Counted from the stretch's first letter, positions 38,077 through 47,007 are shown. The stretch is 64,000 nucleotides of DNA from JANQGH01 sp039177555 (GCA_039177555.1 JBCDFV010000010.1:61413-125412); one strand, 5' to 3'. The notes: generated from the letters alone by a model not told the origin. A program made the numbers and translations.

Positions 38077-38821
38077 AACCACCCGAAGGCGCCCTTCGAC
38101 GGCGCGGTCTAGGGCGACGACCCGGCGCTCGACACGGCCGGCCAAACCGCCGGCCAAGAAGGTCTTGGCGATCGACATTGGCGGCCATCACGTGAAGATC
38201 CTGGCCAGCGGCCGTCGTGCAAAACGCCAGGCCGACTCCGGCCCGTCGATGACGGCGCAGCAGATGGTCGACGATGTTAAGGAACTGGCCCAGGGCTGGG
38301 ACTTCGACGTGGTCGCCATGGGCTATCCCGGCCCGGTCACCCACAACCGGCCCTTGCTGGAGCCGGTGAATTTGGGTGGCGGCTGGTGCGGCTTCGACTT
38401 CGAAGGCGCGTTCGGCAAGCCGGTCAAGATCGTCAACGACGCCCTGATGCAGGCCATCGGCAGCTATGAAGGCGGCCGTATGCTGTTCTTGGGCCTGGGC
38501 ACCGGGCTGGGCTCGGCCATGGTCGTCGACAATGTCGGCCAGCCGATGGAACTGGCGCACCTGCCCTACAAGAAGGGCAAGACGTTCGAGGACTATCTGG
38601 GCGACGCGGCGCGCCGGCGCTTGGGCAAGAAACGCTGGCGCAAGCAGGTCTTCGCGGTGGTGGAAAAACTGCAGGCGGCCTTGGAGCCGGACTACATCGT
38701 GATCGGCGGCGGCGGGGTCGAAAAGCTCGACGAACTGCCGCCTGGCTGCCGCCGCGGCGACAATGCCAATGCCTTCAAGGGCGGCTTTCGCCTGTGGCAG
38801 GAAGGCGGCGTGATCGTCTGA
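38069..38821 (+). CDS. ppgK: ROK family kinase, polyphosphate-glucokinase-like
   Basis: About 250 residues. The phosphate motif AIDIGGHHVKILASG (about residues 34-48), MGYPGPVTHNRPLLEPVNLGG and FLGLGTGLGSAMV (about residues 139-151) match polyphosphate/ATP glucokinases of the ROK family, which make glucose-6-phosphate from glucose. The N-terminal 30 residues are a highly basic Arg/Ser/Thr/Pro/Ala tail, absent from most relatives. GGAGGAG precedes the ATG, which overlaps the pgl end by 8 bases. Whether polyphosphate or ATP is the donor cannot be read from sequence. Confidence 0.82.
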   Translation: MAETTRRRPSTARSRATTRRSTRPAKPPAKKVLAIDIGGHHVKILASGRRAKRQADSGPSMTAQQMVDDVKELAQGWDFDVVAMGYPGPVTHNRPLLEPVNLGGGWCGFDFEGAFGKPVKIVNDALMQAIGSYEGGRMLFLGLGTGLGSAMVVDNVGQPMELAHLPYKKGKTFEDYLGDAARRRLGKKRWRKQVFAVVEKLQAALEPDYIVIGGGGVEKLDELPPGCRRGDNANAFKGGFRLWQEGGVIV

Positions 38822-38848
38822 GGCCGCCTGCGCCTGGCTCTGCGCGCC

Positions 38849-39505
38849 CTATCCGCCGACGCTCTGCCGCAGTTCCGCGATGGCCTGATGGCGGTTGGCG
38901 CTGCGATAGATGAAGGTGCCGGAGACGAGCAGGTTGGCGCCGGCGGCGGCGGCCTTGGCGGCCGTTTCCGGCTTGATTCCGCCATCGACCTCGACGTCGA
39001 TGTCGCGGCCGGTTTCGGCGATCCATTCCCGCACCTGGCTGACCGCCTGCAGCCGCTCGTCCAGGAAGGGCTGGCCACCGAAACCGGGCGCCACGGTCAT
39101 GACCAGCACCATGTCGACCTCGTCCAGATAGTCGCGAACGGCCGCCGGATCGGTGCCGGGGCTGATGCTGATGCCGGGCCGCCCGCCCGCCTCGCGAATG
39201 GCGCGGAAGGTCTGGCGGGGTTTCTGGCTGGCCTCGACATGGATGATGACGAGGTCGGCCCCCGCCTCCGCATAGCGTGCGGCGTGGTCGTCCGGATTGG
39301 AGATCATCAGATCGGCTTCGAGCGGCCTTTTGGTCAAGCCGCGCATGGCCTTCAGAATGGGAAACCCAAAGCTGAGGTTGGGCACGAAATGGCCGTCCAT
39401 GACGTCGACCTGATAGCGGTCGGCCCGTTCGTCGACCGAGGCCACCTCGTCCGCCAGATGGGCGAAGTCGCAATCGAGGATGGAGACGACGATCTGGTTG
39501 GTCAT
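38849..39505 (-). CDS. rpe: Ribulose-phosphate 3-epimerase
   Basis: A 218-residue TIM-barrel enzyme interconverting ribulose-5-phosphate and xylulose-5-phosphate. SILDCDFAHLADEV (residues 8-21), VDVMDGHFVPNLSFG (metal-binding His/Asp), LVMTVAPGFGGQPF and VDGGIKPETA are all intact. It is convergent with the pentose phosphate operon and supplies the one epimerase that operon lacks. The conventional ATG at 39505 gives MTNQIVVSILD; long in-frame extension upstream is not family-like. Confidence 0.94.
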   Translation of the reverse strand: MTNQIVVSILDCDFAHLADEVASVDERADRYQVDVMDGHFVPNLSFGFPILKAMRGLTKRPLEADLMISNPDDHAARYAEAGADLVIIHVEASQKPRQTFRAIREAGGRPGISISPGTDPAAVRDYLDEVDMVLVMTVAPGFGGQPFLDERLQAVSQVREWIAETGRDIDVEVDGGIKPETAAKAAAAGANLLVSGTFIYRSANRHQAIAELRQSVGG

Positions 39506-39570
39506 GCGTTCGCTGGTCCTTGTCTGTGCGACTGATCGCGCGCCCGGGGAAGATCCGGTCGACGCCGACG

Positions 39571-39635
39571 GCCCGACTGTCGGGCGAGCGGGACTTGGAT
39601 GACTGGCGTAGCATCCGCACAATGGCGAATCGCCA
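39571..39635 (+). promoter_or_regulatory. Promoter with two palindromes ahead of the GH15 gene
   Basis: TTGGAT (39595-39600) and CACAAT (39618-39623) are spaced by 17 bases. Perfect palindrome TGGCGA-A-TCGCCA (39623-39635) starts in the -10 element, and GCCCGAC-T-GTCGGGC (39571-39585) lies just upstream of the -35. Both look like repressor sites in the divergent gap between rpe and the GH15 gene. Confidence 0.45.
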
Positions 39636-39694
39636 AAACTGCTAAAAACAGTACCATTACCGTTGCCAAGACAATGAAGAAGGGAAGCGCCGCC

Positions 39695-41533
39695 ATGCCG
39701 TTCGAACCCATCGACAACTACGCAATGATCGGCGACATGCATACAGTTGCGTTGGTCAGCGTCAAGGGCTCGATCGACTGGATGTGCATGCCGCGCTTCG
39801 ACGGGCCAAGCGTCTTTGCGGCGATGCTGGACGATCAAAAGGGCGGCTTCTTTCGCATCGCGCCGGAAAAGGACGATGTCACCTACAAGCAGTTCTACTG
39901 GCCCGGAACAAATGTCCTGATCACCCGCTTTCTGTCGGAGCACGGCGCCGCCGAACTGGCCGATTTCATGCCCGTCGGGCATGACGGCAAGTCCGGCCGG
40001 CGCCCGCGCGAACTGGTGCGACGCATAACCATGTCGCGCGGCGAAATCACCTTTGAGATGGAATGCCGGCCAGCGTTCAATTTCGCCCGCGACAGCCACA
40101 CGGTGAAGCTGGAGAAGGGCGGCGCGATCTTTCGGTCGACCGACCTCGATCTCGGTTTGGCCACCGAGACACCGCTGGAGGTGGTCGAGGACGGTGTCAG
40201 GGCGCGCTTCACCCTGCGGGAGGGCGAGACGGCCGTTTTCGTGCTGCGCCAAAGGTCGAGCAATCAGGATTGCGGCGCGGCCCTGTCCGAAGAGGCCTGC
40301 GAAACTGCCTTTCGCGAGACCGTCAATTACTGGCGCGAATGGATTTCCCAATCGACCTATCGCGGCCGTTGGCGCGACATCGTCGAACGTTCCGCGCTTG
40401 CACTGAAGCTCATGACCTATGAGCCGACCGGCGCCATCGTCGCGGCCCCGACCTGCAGCCTGCCGGAACTTGTCGGCGGCGAACGCAATTGGGACTATCG
40501 CTATACCTGGATCCGCGACTCCGCCTTTACCGTCTACTCGTTCCTGCGTATCGGCTTTACCGAAGAGGCAGCGAACTTTTTGAGATTCGTGATGGGTCTG
40601 TGCGACAAGCCGAACCCGGACGGATCGCTGCAGATCATGTACGGCATCGACGGCCGGAAACACATGAATGAGGAGATGCTCGACCATTTGTCGGGTTACC
40701 GAGGTTCGCGCCCTGTCCGCGTCGGAAATGACGCGCACAAGCAGTTCCAGCTCGATATCTACGGCGAGCTGTTGGACGCGATCTATCTCTACGACAAGTA
40801 TGGCGAGCCCATCTCGTACGATCTTTGGCGAACCGTGACGCAGCTGGTCGACTGGGTCTGCGCCAACTGGCATCGGGACGATGACGGTATCTGGGAAGTG
40901 CGCGGCGGGTCCCAGCAGTTCACCTACTCAAAGCTGATGTGCTGGGTCGCCATCGACCGGGCGCTCAAGATCTCGATGAACCGTGCCTTCCCCTGCGACC
41001 GGCAGCGTTGGACGGCGGTGCGCGACAGGATCTATCAAGCGATCATGGAACAGGGGTGGAACGAGGATTTGCAGGCGTTCGTCCAGTCGTTCGGCGGCGA
41101 TACGCTGGATGCCGCCAATCTGATGATGGTGCTGACGCTGTTCGTCTCGCCCGTCGACCCACGCATGCTCAGCACGCTGGAGGCCATCTTGAAGCCGCCG
41201 GAGGATGGCGGCCTCGTCGCCGACCATCTGGTCTATCGCTACAACGTCAGCCAGACCGACGACGGGCTCGCCGGGTCGGAGTCGACCTTCAACATCTGCA
41301 CCTTCTGGCTGGTCGAGGCGCTGACCCGTGCCGGCCGTTTCGAACAGCACCGGCTGGAAGAAGGCCGCCTGATGTTCGAACGCATGCTGGGCTTCGCCAA
41401 CCATGTCGGCCTTTATGCGGAGGAAACCGCCATGAACGGCGAGGGCCTAGGCAATTTCCCGCAAGCCTTCACCCACCTGGCCCTGATCAGCGCGGCGGTG
41501 AACCTGAACGCGGCGTTGGGCGACCGTCCGTAA
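39695..41533 (+). CDS. Glycoside hydrolase family 15 (trehalase/glucoamylase-like)
   Basis: A 612-residue cytoplasmic enzyme without signal peptide. It has the N-terminal beta domain (IDNYAMIGDMHTVALVSVKGSIDWMCMPRFDGPSVF split over residues 5-40) and the (alpha/alpha)6 barrel with NWDYRYTWIRDSAFTVYSFLRIGF (about residues 265-288), the GH15 signature. Close relatives are mycobacterial-type trehalases, so trehalose hydrolysis is the best guess. The start at 39695 follows AAGGGA. Glucose produced would feed the nearby ROK kinase and the pentose phosphate cluster. Confidence 0.88.
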   Translation: MPFEPIDNYAMIGDMHTVALVSVKGSIDWMCMPRFDGPSVFAAMLDDQKGGFFRIAPEKDDVTYKQFYWPGTNVLITRFLSEHGAAELADFMPVGHDGKSGRRPRELVRRITMSRGEITFEMECRPAFNFARDSHTVKLEKGGAIFRSTDLDLGLATETPLEVVEDGVRARFTLREGETAVFVLRQRSSNQDCGAALSEEACETAFRETVNYWREWISQSTYRGRWRDIVERSALALKLMTYEPTGAIVAAPTCSLPELVGGERNWDYRYTWIRDSAFTVYSFLRIGFTEEAANFLRFVMGLCDKPNPDGSLQIMYGIDGRKHMNEEMLDHLSGYRGSRPVRVGNDAHKQFQLDIYGELLDAIYLYDKYGEPISYDLWRTVTQLVDWVCANWHRDDDGIWEVRGGSQQFTYSKLMCWVAIDRALKISMNRAFPCDRQRWTAVRDRIYQAIMEQGWNEDLQAFVQSFGGDTLDAANLMMVLTLFVSPVDPRMLSTLEAILKPPEDGGLVADHLVYRYNVSQTDDGLAGSESTFNICTFWLVEALTRAGRFEQHRLEEGRLMFERMLGFANHVGLYAEETAMNGEGLGNFPQAFTHLALISAAVNLNAALGDRP

Positions 41534-41569
41534 CGAAACCGCGTCAACCGACACCCGGCGGCAGCAGCC

Positions 41570-42403
41570 TTAGCGATCGCCCGCAGGCCGCACGCCGCCG
41601 GTCTGCTCGGTCACGTCGAGCGCCGCCTGCCGCACCTTGGCGCCCAGTTCCGGCAAGACCTCGTCCTGCATCCGCGCAATCGGTCCCGACACGGAAATGC
41701 CGGCAACCGCCTTGCCGAGCGAACTGAAGATCGGCGCCGCCACGCAGCGCATGCCGACATAGCATTCCTCGTCGTCCAGCGCCCAGCCGCGGCGGCGGAT
41801 CGCGTCCAAGTCGGCGAACAGGGCCTCCGGCGATGTGATCGTCCGGCGCGTCAGTTCCGGCAGGCCTTTGGCGTGCAAGACCCTCTGGACGCTCTCGCGA
41901 TCCAACTCGGCAAGCATCGCCTTGCCGATGCCCGACGCGTGCATGCTGGCGCGCGTGCCGGTGGGCAGCAGGGCACGAACCGGGTTCAGCGTCTCGACCT
42001 GGCTGACGAACACGACCTCGTCCTTGTTCTTGACCGCCAGGTTCGAGGTCTCGCCGGTCTGGTCGACCAAATCCTTCATGATCTCGACACCGACCTCGAC
42101 GATCTTGTCGCCCCTGATGAAGCTGCTGCCGATGCGGAAGGTTTCGACGCCGATCGTCCATTCCTGCGTCGCCTCGCGGAACTCGACCAGGTCGTTGCGT
42201 TCCAGCGTGGTCAGAATACGGTGGGCGGACGATGGCGGCATGCCGACGCGCATGGCCAGATGCGACAGGGTCGCCTTGCCCTCTTTCGACAAGGCGCGCA
42301 GCAACTGGATGCCGCGATCGAGCGCCTGAATGGTCGCCGCCTGTTTGTCATCGCGATCAATGCGCGGCCGACCGCGTGGCCGGGACTGCATCACTTGCGC
42401 CAT
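41570..42403 (-). CDS. bhcR: IclR family regulator of the beta-hydroxyaspartate cycle (BhcR-like)
   Basis: A 277-residue regulator: winged helix (AIQALDRGIQLLRALSKEGKATLSHLAMRVGMPPSSAHRILTTLE spread over residues 26-69) and the IclR ligand domain (HASGIGKAMLAELD; AVAGISVSGPIAR). It is divergent from bhcA with an IclR-like operator between them. In Paracoccus the equivalent protein binds the bhc promoter and responds to glyoxylate. Function is assigned from context plus the family. Confidence 0.88.
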   Translation of the reverse strand: MAQVMQSRPRGRPRIDRDDKQAATIQALDRGIQLLRALSKEGKATLSHLAMRVGMPPSSAHRILTTLERNDLVEFREATQEWTIGVETFRIGSSFIRGDKIVEVGVEIMKDLVDQTGETSNLAVKNKDEVVFVSQVETLNPVRALLPTGTRASMHASGIGKAMLAELDRESVQRVLHAKGLPELTRRTITSPEALFADLDAIRRRGWALDDEECYVGMRCVAAPIFSSLGKAVAGISVSGPIARMQDEVLPELGAKVRQAALDVTEQTGGVRPAGDR

Positions 42404-42557
42404 CGATTCCCACCGAGATCCAGTTGATTGACGTTGCCAATATGACGCGATCGAGAGGTCAAACCACCCATTTTCTTTTTTCAGGAAGTTTCGGGCACAG
42501 AACTGGAAAAATCAAAACCCCAAGAAAATCAACAAGTAGCGATTTTTCATCTGATTT

Positions 42558-42606
42558 TGGAAAAATATTCCGAAAAAATTGACAAGGCATACCTGCATCC
42601 TAGGTT
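42558..42606 (+). promoter_or_regulatory. bhcA promoter with IclR-type operator
   Basis: TGGAAAAATATTCCG (42558-42572) is an inverted repeat GGAA-N5-TTCC close to the classic IclR site. It ends 6 bases before a consensus -35 TTGACA (42579-42584); TAGGTT (42601-42606) follows after 16 bases. The 231-base bhcR-bhcA gap is strongly AT-rich for this genome. Confidence 0.55.
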
Positions 42607-42634
42607 GGGATGATCGCTGATGGGGGCTCGTTCG

Positions 42635-43846
42635 ATGATGGCGAACATTCCAGTATTTGACGGCCAAAACCCGGTATTCATTCCGGGCCCGACCAATATC
42701 CCGGACCGTCTGCGTTCGGCGATGAGCATTCAGACGACCGACCATCGCGCGCCCGACTTCGTGGAGTTGCTGGCGCCGTTGCTGGCCGACCTGAAGAAGG
42801 TCTTCAAGACCCGCACGGGCCAGGTCATCACCTTTCCGGCCAGTGGTACGGGAGGCTGGGAGGCGGCGGTCATCAACACCTTGTCGCCAGGAGACAAGGT
42901 GTTGGTGGCGCGCTTCGGCATGTTCTCGCATCGCTGGATCGATCTGTGCCAACGCCACAAGCTGCATGTCGAGATCATCGACTGCGCCTGGGGCGACGGC
43001 GCGCCGGCTGAGCGGTATGGCGAGCGGCTGGCCGCCGACAAGAACCGCGAGATCAAGGCGGTCCTCGTGACCCACAACGAAACCGCAACCGGCGTGCGCA
43101 GCGATATCGCCGCCGTGCGCCAGGCAATGGACGCGGCCGACCACCCGGCCATGCTCTATGTCGACTGCGTCAGTTCGCTGGCCTCGATGGACTTTCGCAT
43201 GGACGAATGGGGCGTCGACCTGGCGGTCTCCGGCTCGCAGAAGGGCTTCATGCTGGCGACCGGCATGGCAATCGTCGGGGTCAGCCAAAAGGCGCTCGAC
43301 GCCTGCGCGACCGCTCAATGCCCGCGCTGTTTCTTCGACTTTCGCGACATGGCGCAGGCCAACGGCAAGGGCGGCTTCCCCTATACCCCGCCGCTGCAAA
43401 TCATGTACGGGCTGCGCGAGAGCCTGGATATGTTGCTGGCCGAGGGTCTGGACAACGTCTTCGCCAGGCACTTCCGCATCGCCGAGGGTGTCCGCCGGGC
43501 AATCGGGGCCTGGGGGCTGGACCTGTGCGCGAGGCGTCGCGCGCTTTACTCGGACACGGTCAGCGCGATCTACGTTCCGGACGGCTTCGATAGTGATGCG
43601 CTGACCAACCACGCGTTCGACAGCTACGGCGTCTCATTCGGGGTCGGGCTCGGCAAGATGGCCGGCAAGGCGTTCCGCATTGGCCATCTCGGGTCGATGA
43701 CGGACGTCATGGCCCTGTCCGGCCTTGCCACCTTGGAGATGGCGATGCGGGACCTCGACTATCCGGTGGAGCTGGGCTCCGGCGTCGCGGCCGCCCAGGA
43801 ATACTACCGCGCCACGTCAACAGTCGCGCAGAGCGCGGCGGCATGA
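42635..43846 (+). CDS. bhcA: L-aspartate:glyoxylate aminotransferase (BhcA)
   Basis: A class V PLP aminotransferase of about 403 residues that makes glycine and oxaloacetate from glyoxylate and aspartate. NPVFIPGPTNIPDRLR (near residue 14), FPASGTGGWEAAV, AVLVTHNETATGV and the PLP lysine in VSGSQKGFML (about residue 203) are intact, and HLGSMTDVMALSGLATLEM near the C-terminus closely follows Paracoccus BhcA. ATG 42635 is chosen because GGGGG lies 8 bases upstream. It is the first gene of bhcABCD. Confidence 0.93.
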   Translation: MMANIPVFDGQNPVFIPGPTNIPDRLRSAMSIQTTDHRAPDFVELLAPLLADLKKVFKTRTGQVITFPASGTGGWEAAVINTLSPGDKVLVARFGMFSHRWIDLCQRHKLHVEIIDCAWGDGAPAERYGERLAADKNREIKAVLVTHNETATGVRSDIAAVRQAMDAADHPAMLYVDCVSSLASMDFRMDEWGVDLAVSGSQKGFMLATGMAIVGVSQKALDACATAQCPRCFFDFRDMAQANGKGGFPYTPPLQIMYGLRESLDMLLAEGLDNVFARHFRIAEGVRRAIGAWGLDLCARRRALYSDTVSAIYVPDGFDSDALTNHAFDSYGVSFGVGLGKMAGKAFRIGHLGSMTDVMALSGLATLEMAMRDLDYPVELGSGVAAAQEYYRATSTVAQSAAA

Positions 43847-43862
43847 GCCCGGAGGGAGCACG

Positions 43863-44834
43863 ATGAGCGACATGACCGTGCTGGACGTTCCAACCTTCGA
43901 AGACGTCGTCGCGGCGCATGAGCGGATCAAGCCGCACATTCACCTGACGCCGGTTTTGACATCGAGCTATCTCAACGCCCTGACGGGCGCGGAGCTCTAT
44001 TTCAAATGCGAGAATTTTCAGAAGGCCGGCGCCTTTAAGGTGCGCGGTGCCTCCAACGCGGTCTTCGGGCTGAGCGAGGAAATGGCCGAGAAGGGCGTCG
44101 CCACACATTCCTCCGGCAACCACGCGCTGTCCCTGTCCTACGCTGCCGGCCGACGGGGCATTCCGGTCACCGTCGTGATGCCCAGAACAGCACCGGAGGC
44201 CAAGAAGCAGGCGGTGCGCGGCTATGGCGGCAAGATCGTCGAATGCGAGCCGTCGACCTCGTCGCGCGAGGCCACCTTCAAGGAGGTCGTGGCTGAGACG
44301 GGGGCGGAGTTCGTCCACCCCTACAACGACCCACGCGTGATCGCCGGGCAGGCGACCTGTTCGTTGGAGCTGACTGGCCAGGTCGACGGGCTGGACGCCG
44401 TGATCGCGCCGATCGGCGGGGGCGGCATGGTGTCCGGCACCTGCTTGACCCTGTCGACCATTGCGCCCGACATCGAGATCTACGCGGCGGAACCGAAAAA
44501 CGCCGACGACGCCTACCGCTCGTTCAAGGCCGGCCATATCATCGCGGACGACGCGCCCCAGACGATCGCCGACGGGCTGAAAGTGCCGCTTAAGGAACTG
44601 ACCTGGCATTTCGTCAGCAGACACGTCACCGACATCCTGACGGCCACGGAAGACGAGATCATCGACGCGATGAAGCTGACCTGGCAGCGCATGAAGATCG
44701 TCATGGAGCCGAGTTGCGCCGTGCCGCTGGCCACGATCTTGAAGAACAGGGCGGTCTTCGCCGGCAAACGGGTCGGCGTGATCATCACCGGCGGCAATGT
44801 CGATCTGGACACGCTGCCCTGGATGAGGGCCTGA
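43863..44834 (+). CDS. bhcB: beta-Hydroxyaspartate dehydratase (BhcB)
   Basis: A 323-residue PLP enzyme of the threonine/serine dehydratase family. In the cycle it dehydrates (2R,3S)-beta-hydroxyaspartate to iminosuccinate. It has the PLP lysine in FQKAGAFKVRGA (Lys59), THSSGNHALSLS, and the glycine loop IGGGGMVSGT. The ATG follows GGAGGGAG. Position third after bhcR/bhcA defines it as BhcB rather than a general threonine dehydratase. Confidence 0.92.
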   Translation: MSDMTVLDVPTFEDVVAAHERIKPHIHLTPVLTSSYLNALTGAELYFKCENFQKAGAFKVRGASNAVFGLSEEMAEKGVATHSSGNHALSLSYAAGRRGIPVTVVMPRTAPEAKKQAVRGYGGKIVECEPSTSSREATFKEVVAETGAEFVHPYNDPRVIAGQATCSLELTGQVDGLDAVIAPIGGGGMVSGTCLTLSTIAPDIEIYAAEPKNADDAYRSFKAGHIIADDAPQTIADGLKVPLKELTWHFVSRHVTDILTATEDEIIDAMKLTWQRMKIVMEPSCAVPLATILKNRAVFAGKRVGVIITGGNVDLDTLPWMRA

Positions 44835-44857
44835 CCATCCATGTGGAGGACGATCCC

Positions 44858-46021
44858 ATGAACCATCATCAATCCTTCCAGCACCGCGATGTCGGCTATG
44901 ACGTGCCGGCCGCGGTCGGCATGGACGAGGCGGACATCCAGACGCCCTGCCTGGTCGTCGATCTGGACGCGTTCGAGCGCAACGTCGCGAAGATGCGCAC
45001 CCTGGCGGCGGAGATGGGCGTGCGTCATCGGGTGCATGGCAAGATGCACAAATCCGCCGATGTCGCCCATTATCAGATCGCCCATGGCGACGCTTGCGGG
45101 ATCTGCTGTCAGAAGGTTTCGGAGGCGGAGGCCTTCGCCCGGGCCGGTGTGACGGACATTCTGGTCTCCAACCAGGTGCGCGACCCGGCCAAGATCGACC
45201 GGTTGGCGCGCTTGCCCAAGCTCGGTGCACGGGCGCTTTGCTGTGTCGACGATATCGAGAATGTCGCCGATCTCTCGGCCGCCACCCAAAGGCACGGCAC
45301 CGAGATCGAATGCCTGGTGGAAATCGATTGCGGGGCGGGCCGCTGCGGTGTGACGACCACGCCAGAGGTCGTAGCCATCGCCAAGGCGATCGACGCCGCG
45401 CCGGGCCTCACATTCTCCGGCCTCCAGGCCTATCAGGGCGCCATGCAGCACCTGGACAGCTACGACGACCGCAAGGCCAAGATCGACATCGCTGTCGCGA
45501 TGGTGCGGGACGCGGTCGACGCGCTGAACGCGGAAGGGCTGGCGTGCGATATCGTCGGCGGCGGCGGCACCGGTTCCTATTACTTTGAAGGCAATTCTGG
45601 CGTCTATAACGAGTTGCAGTGCGGTTCCTACGCCTTCATGGATGCCGACTACGGCCGGATCCTGGACAGGGGCGGCAACCGGATCGACCAGGGCGAGTGG
45701 GAAAACGCGCTCTTTATCCTGACCTCGGTCATGAGCCATGCGAAGGCCGACAAGGCGATCTGCGATGCGGGGCTGAAGGCACAGTCGGTCGACAGCGGCT
45801 TGCCGGTGATCTTCGGCCGTGACGACGTCGAATATGTCAAATGCTCCGACGAGCACGGGGTCATCGCCGACCCCGAAGGCCTGTTGAAGGTGAACGACAA
45901 GCTGCGGCTGGTGCCGGGGCATTGCGACCCGACCTGCAACGTCCATGACTGGTATGTCGGCGTGCGCAACGGCAAGGTCGAAACGGTCTGGCCGATCACC
46001 GCGCGCGGCAAGGCGTACTGA
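44858..46021 (+). CDS. bhcC: beta-Hydroxyaspartate aldolase (BhcC)
   Basis: A 387-residue PLP enzyme of the D-threonine aldolase/alanine-racemase-fold family that joins glycine and glyoxylate to beta-hydroxyaspartate. TPCLVVDLDAFERNV (residues 29-43) precedes the lysine motif RVHGKMHKSADVA (Lys62), and the C-terminus has HCDPTCNVHDWYVGVR, the metal-binding His-x-Asp/Cys region. GGAGGA precedes the ATG. Confidence 0.93.
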   Translation: MNHHQSFQHRDVGYDVPAAVGMDEADIQTPCLVVDLDAFERNVAKMRTLAAEMGVRHRVHGKMHKSADVAHYQIAHGDACGICCQKVSEAEAFARAGVTDILVSNQVRDPAKIDRLARLPKLGARALCCVDDIENVADLSAATQRHGTEIECLVEIDCGAGRCGVTTTPEVVAIAKAIDAAPGLTFSGLQAYQGAMQHLDSYDDRKAKIDIAVAMVRDAVDALNAEGLACDIVGGGGTGSYYFEGNSGVYNELQCGSYAFMDADYGRILDRGGNRIDQGEWENALFILTSVMSHAKADKAICDAGLKAQSVDSGLPVIFGRDDVEYVKCSDEHGVIADPEGLLKVNDKLRLVPGHCDPTCNVHDWYVGVRNGKVETVWPITARGKAY

Positions 46022-46041
46022 AACGGCAAAGGGGCTGAACG

Positions 46042-47007
46042 GTGCTGATCGTATCGGAAGAAACATGCGGCGAGGTGGTCGGACGGGCCGAGGCCTTCGC
46101 GGCGATCGAGGACATCTTCGCCGCCATGGCCAGGGACGACGCCTACAACTTCCCAGTGGTGCGCGAGGCGATTGGCCATGCCGACGCGCTTTACGGCTTC
46201 AAGTCCGGCTTTGACAGGACCGGGCTGGTGCTGGGTGTCAAGTCCGGCGGCTATTGGCCTGGCAACGCCGCCAAAGGCCTGGCCAATCACCAATCGACCG
46301 TTCTGCTGTTCGACCCGGATACCGGACAGCTAAACGCCGTGGTCGCGGGCAATCATCTCACGGCCCTGCGCACCGCCGCCTCCAGCGCCGTTTCGATTGC
46401 CCATCTCGCCCGCCCGGACGCGCGGGTTCTCGGCATGGTAGGCGCCGGCCACCAGGCTGCGTACCAGCTTCGCGCCGCCGTCGAACAACGGCCCTTCGAA
46501 AAGGTCGTCGCCTGGAACTATCATCCGGAGATGCTGCCGCGTCTGGCGGAAGTCGCCGAAGAGGTTGGCCTGCCGTTTGAGGCAGTGGACCGCGAACGGC
46601 TTGGCCAAACGGCCGATGTGATCATCACGATCTCGTCCTCGTTCGAGCCCCTGTTGATGAAGGATTGGATCAAGCCCGGCACACACATCGCCTGCATGGG
46701 CACGGACACCAAGGGCAAGCAGGAGGTCGACCCCGCGCTGGTCGCCACCGCGACCCTGTTCACCGACGAGATCGCCCAGTCGGTCTCGATCGGCGAAACC
46801 CAGCACGCGATCGCGGCCGGGTTGATCGCGAACACCGGCATCACGCCCATCGGGAGGGTGATCAATCGCGACCATCCGGGGCGCACATCCGACGACGAGA
46901 TCACCCTGTTCGACGGCACCGGCGTCGGTCTGCAAGACCTGGCGGTCGCCTCGGTGGCGGCGAAGCTGGCCCAGGAACACGGCAAGGCCACCAAAGTCGC
47001 CCTTTGA
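46042..47007 (+). CDS. bhcD: Iminosuccinate reductase (BhcD)
   Basis: A 321-residue NAD(P)H enzyme of the ornithine cyclodeaminase/mu-crystallin family that reduces iminosuccinate to aspartate, regenerating the amino donor. ALYGFKSGFDRTGLVLGVKSGGYWPGN and the Rossmann motif LGMVGAGHQAAYQLRA (about residues 131-146) are visible. It starts with GTG after AAAGGGG and closes the bhcABCD operon; 167 bases without a clear feature follow. Confidence 0.93.
   Translation: MLIVSEETCGEVVGRAEAFAAIEDIFAAMARDDAYNFPVVREAIGHADALYGFKSGFDRTGLVLGVKSGGYWPGNAAKGLANHQSTVLLFDPDTGQLNAVVAGNHLTALRTAASSAVSIAHLARPDARVLGMVGAGHQAAYQLRAAVEQRPFEKVVAWNYHPEMLPRLAEVAEEVGLPFEAVDRERLGQTADVIITISSSFEPLLMKDWIKPGTHIACMGTDTKGKQEVDPALVATATLFTDEIAQSVSIGETQHAIAAGLIANTGITPIGRVINRDHPGRTSDDEITLFDGTGVGLQDLAVASVAAKLAQEHGKATKVAL

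Noticed and set aside
38849..40873. Long minus-strand open frame running from rpe through the GH15 gene
   Set aside because: Only the last 218 codons match rpe. The upstream part is antisense to GH15 and reflects high GC with few stops.
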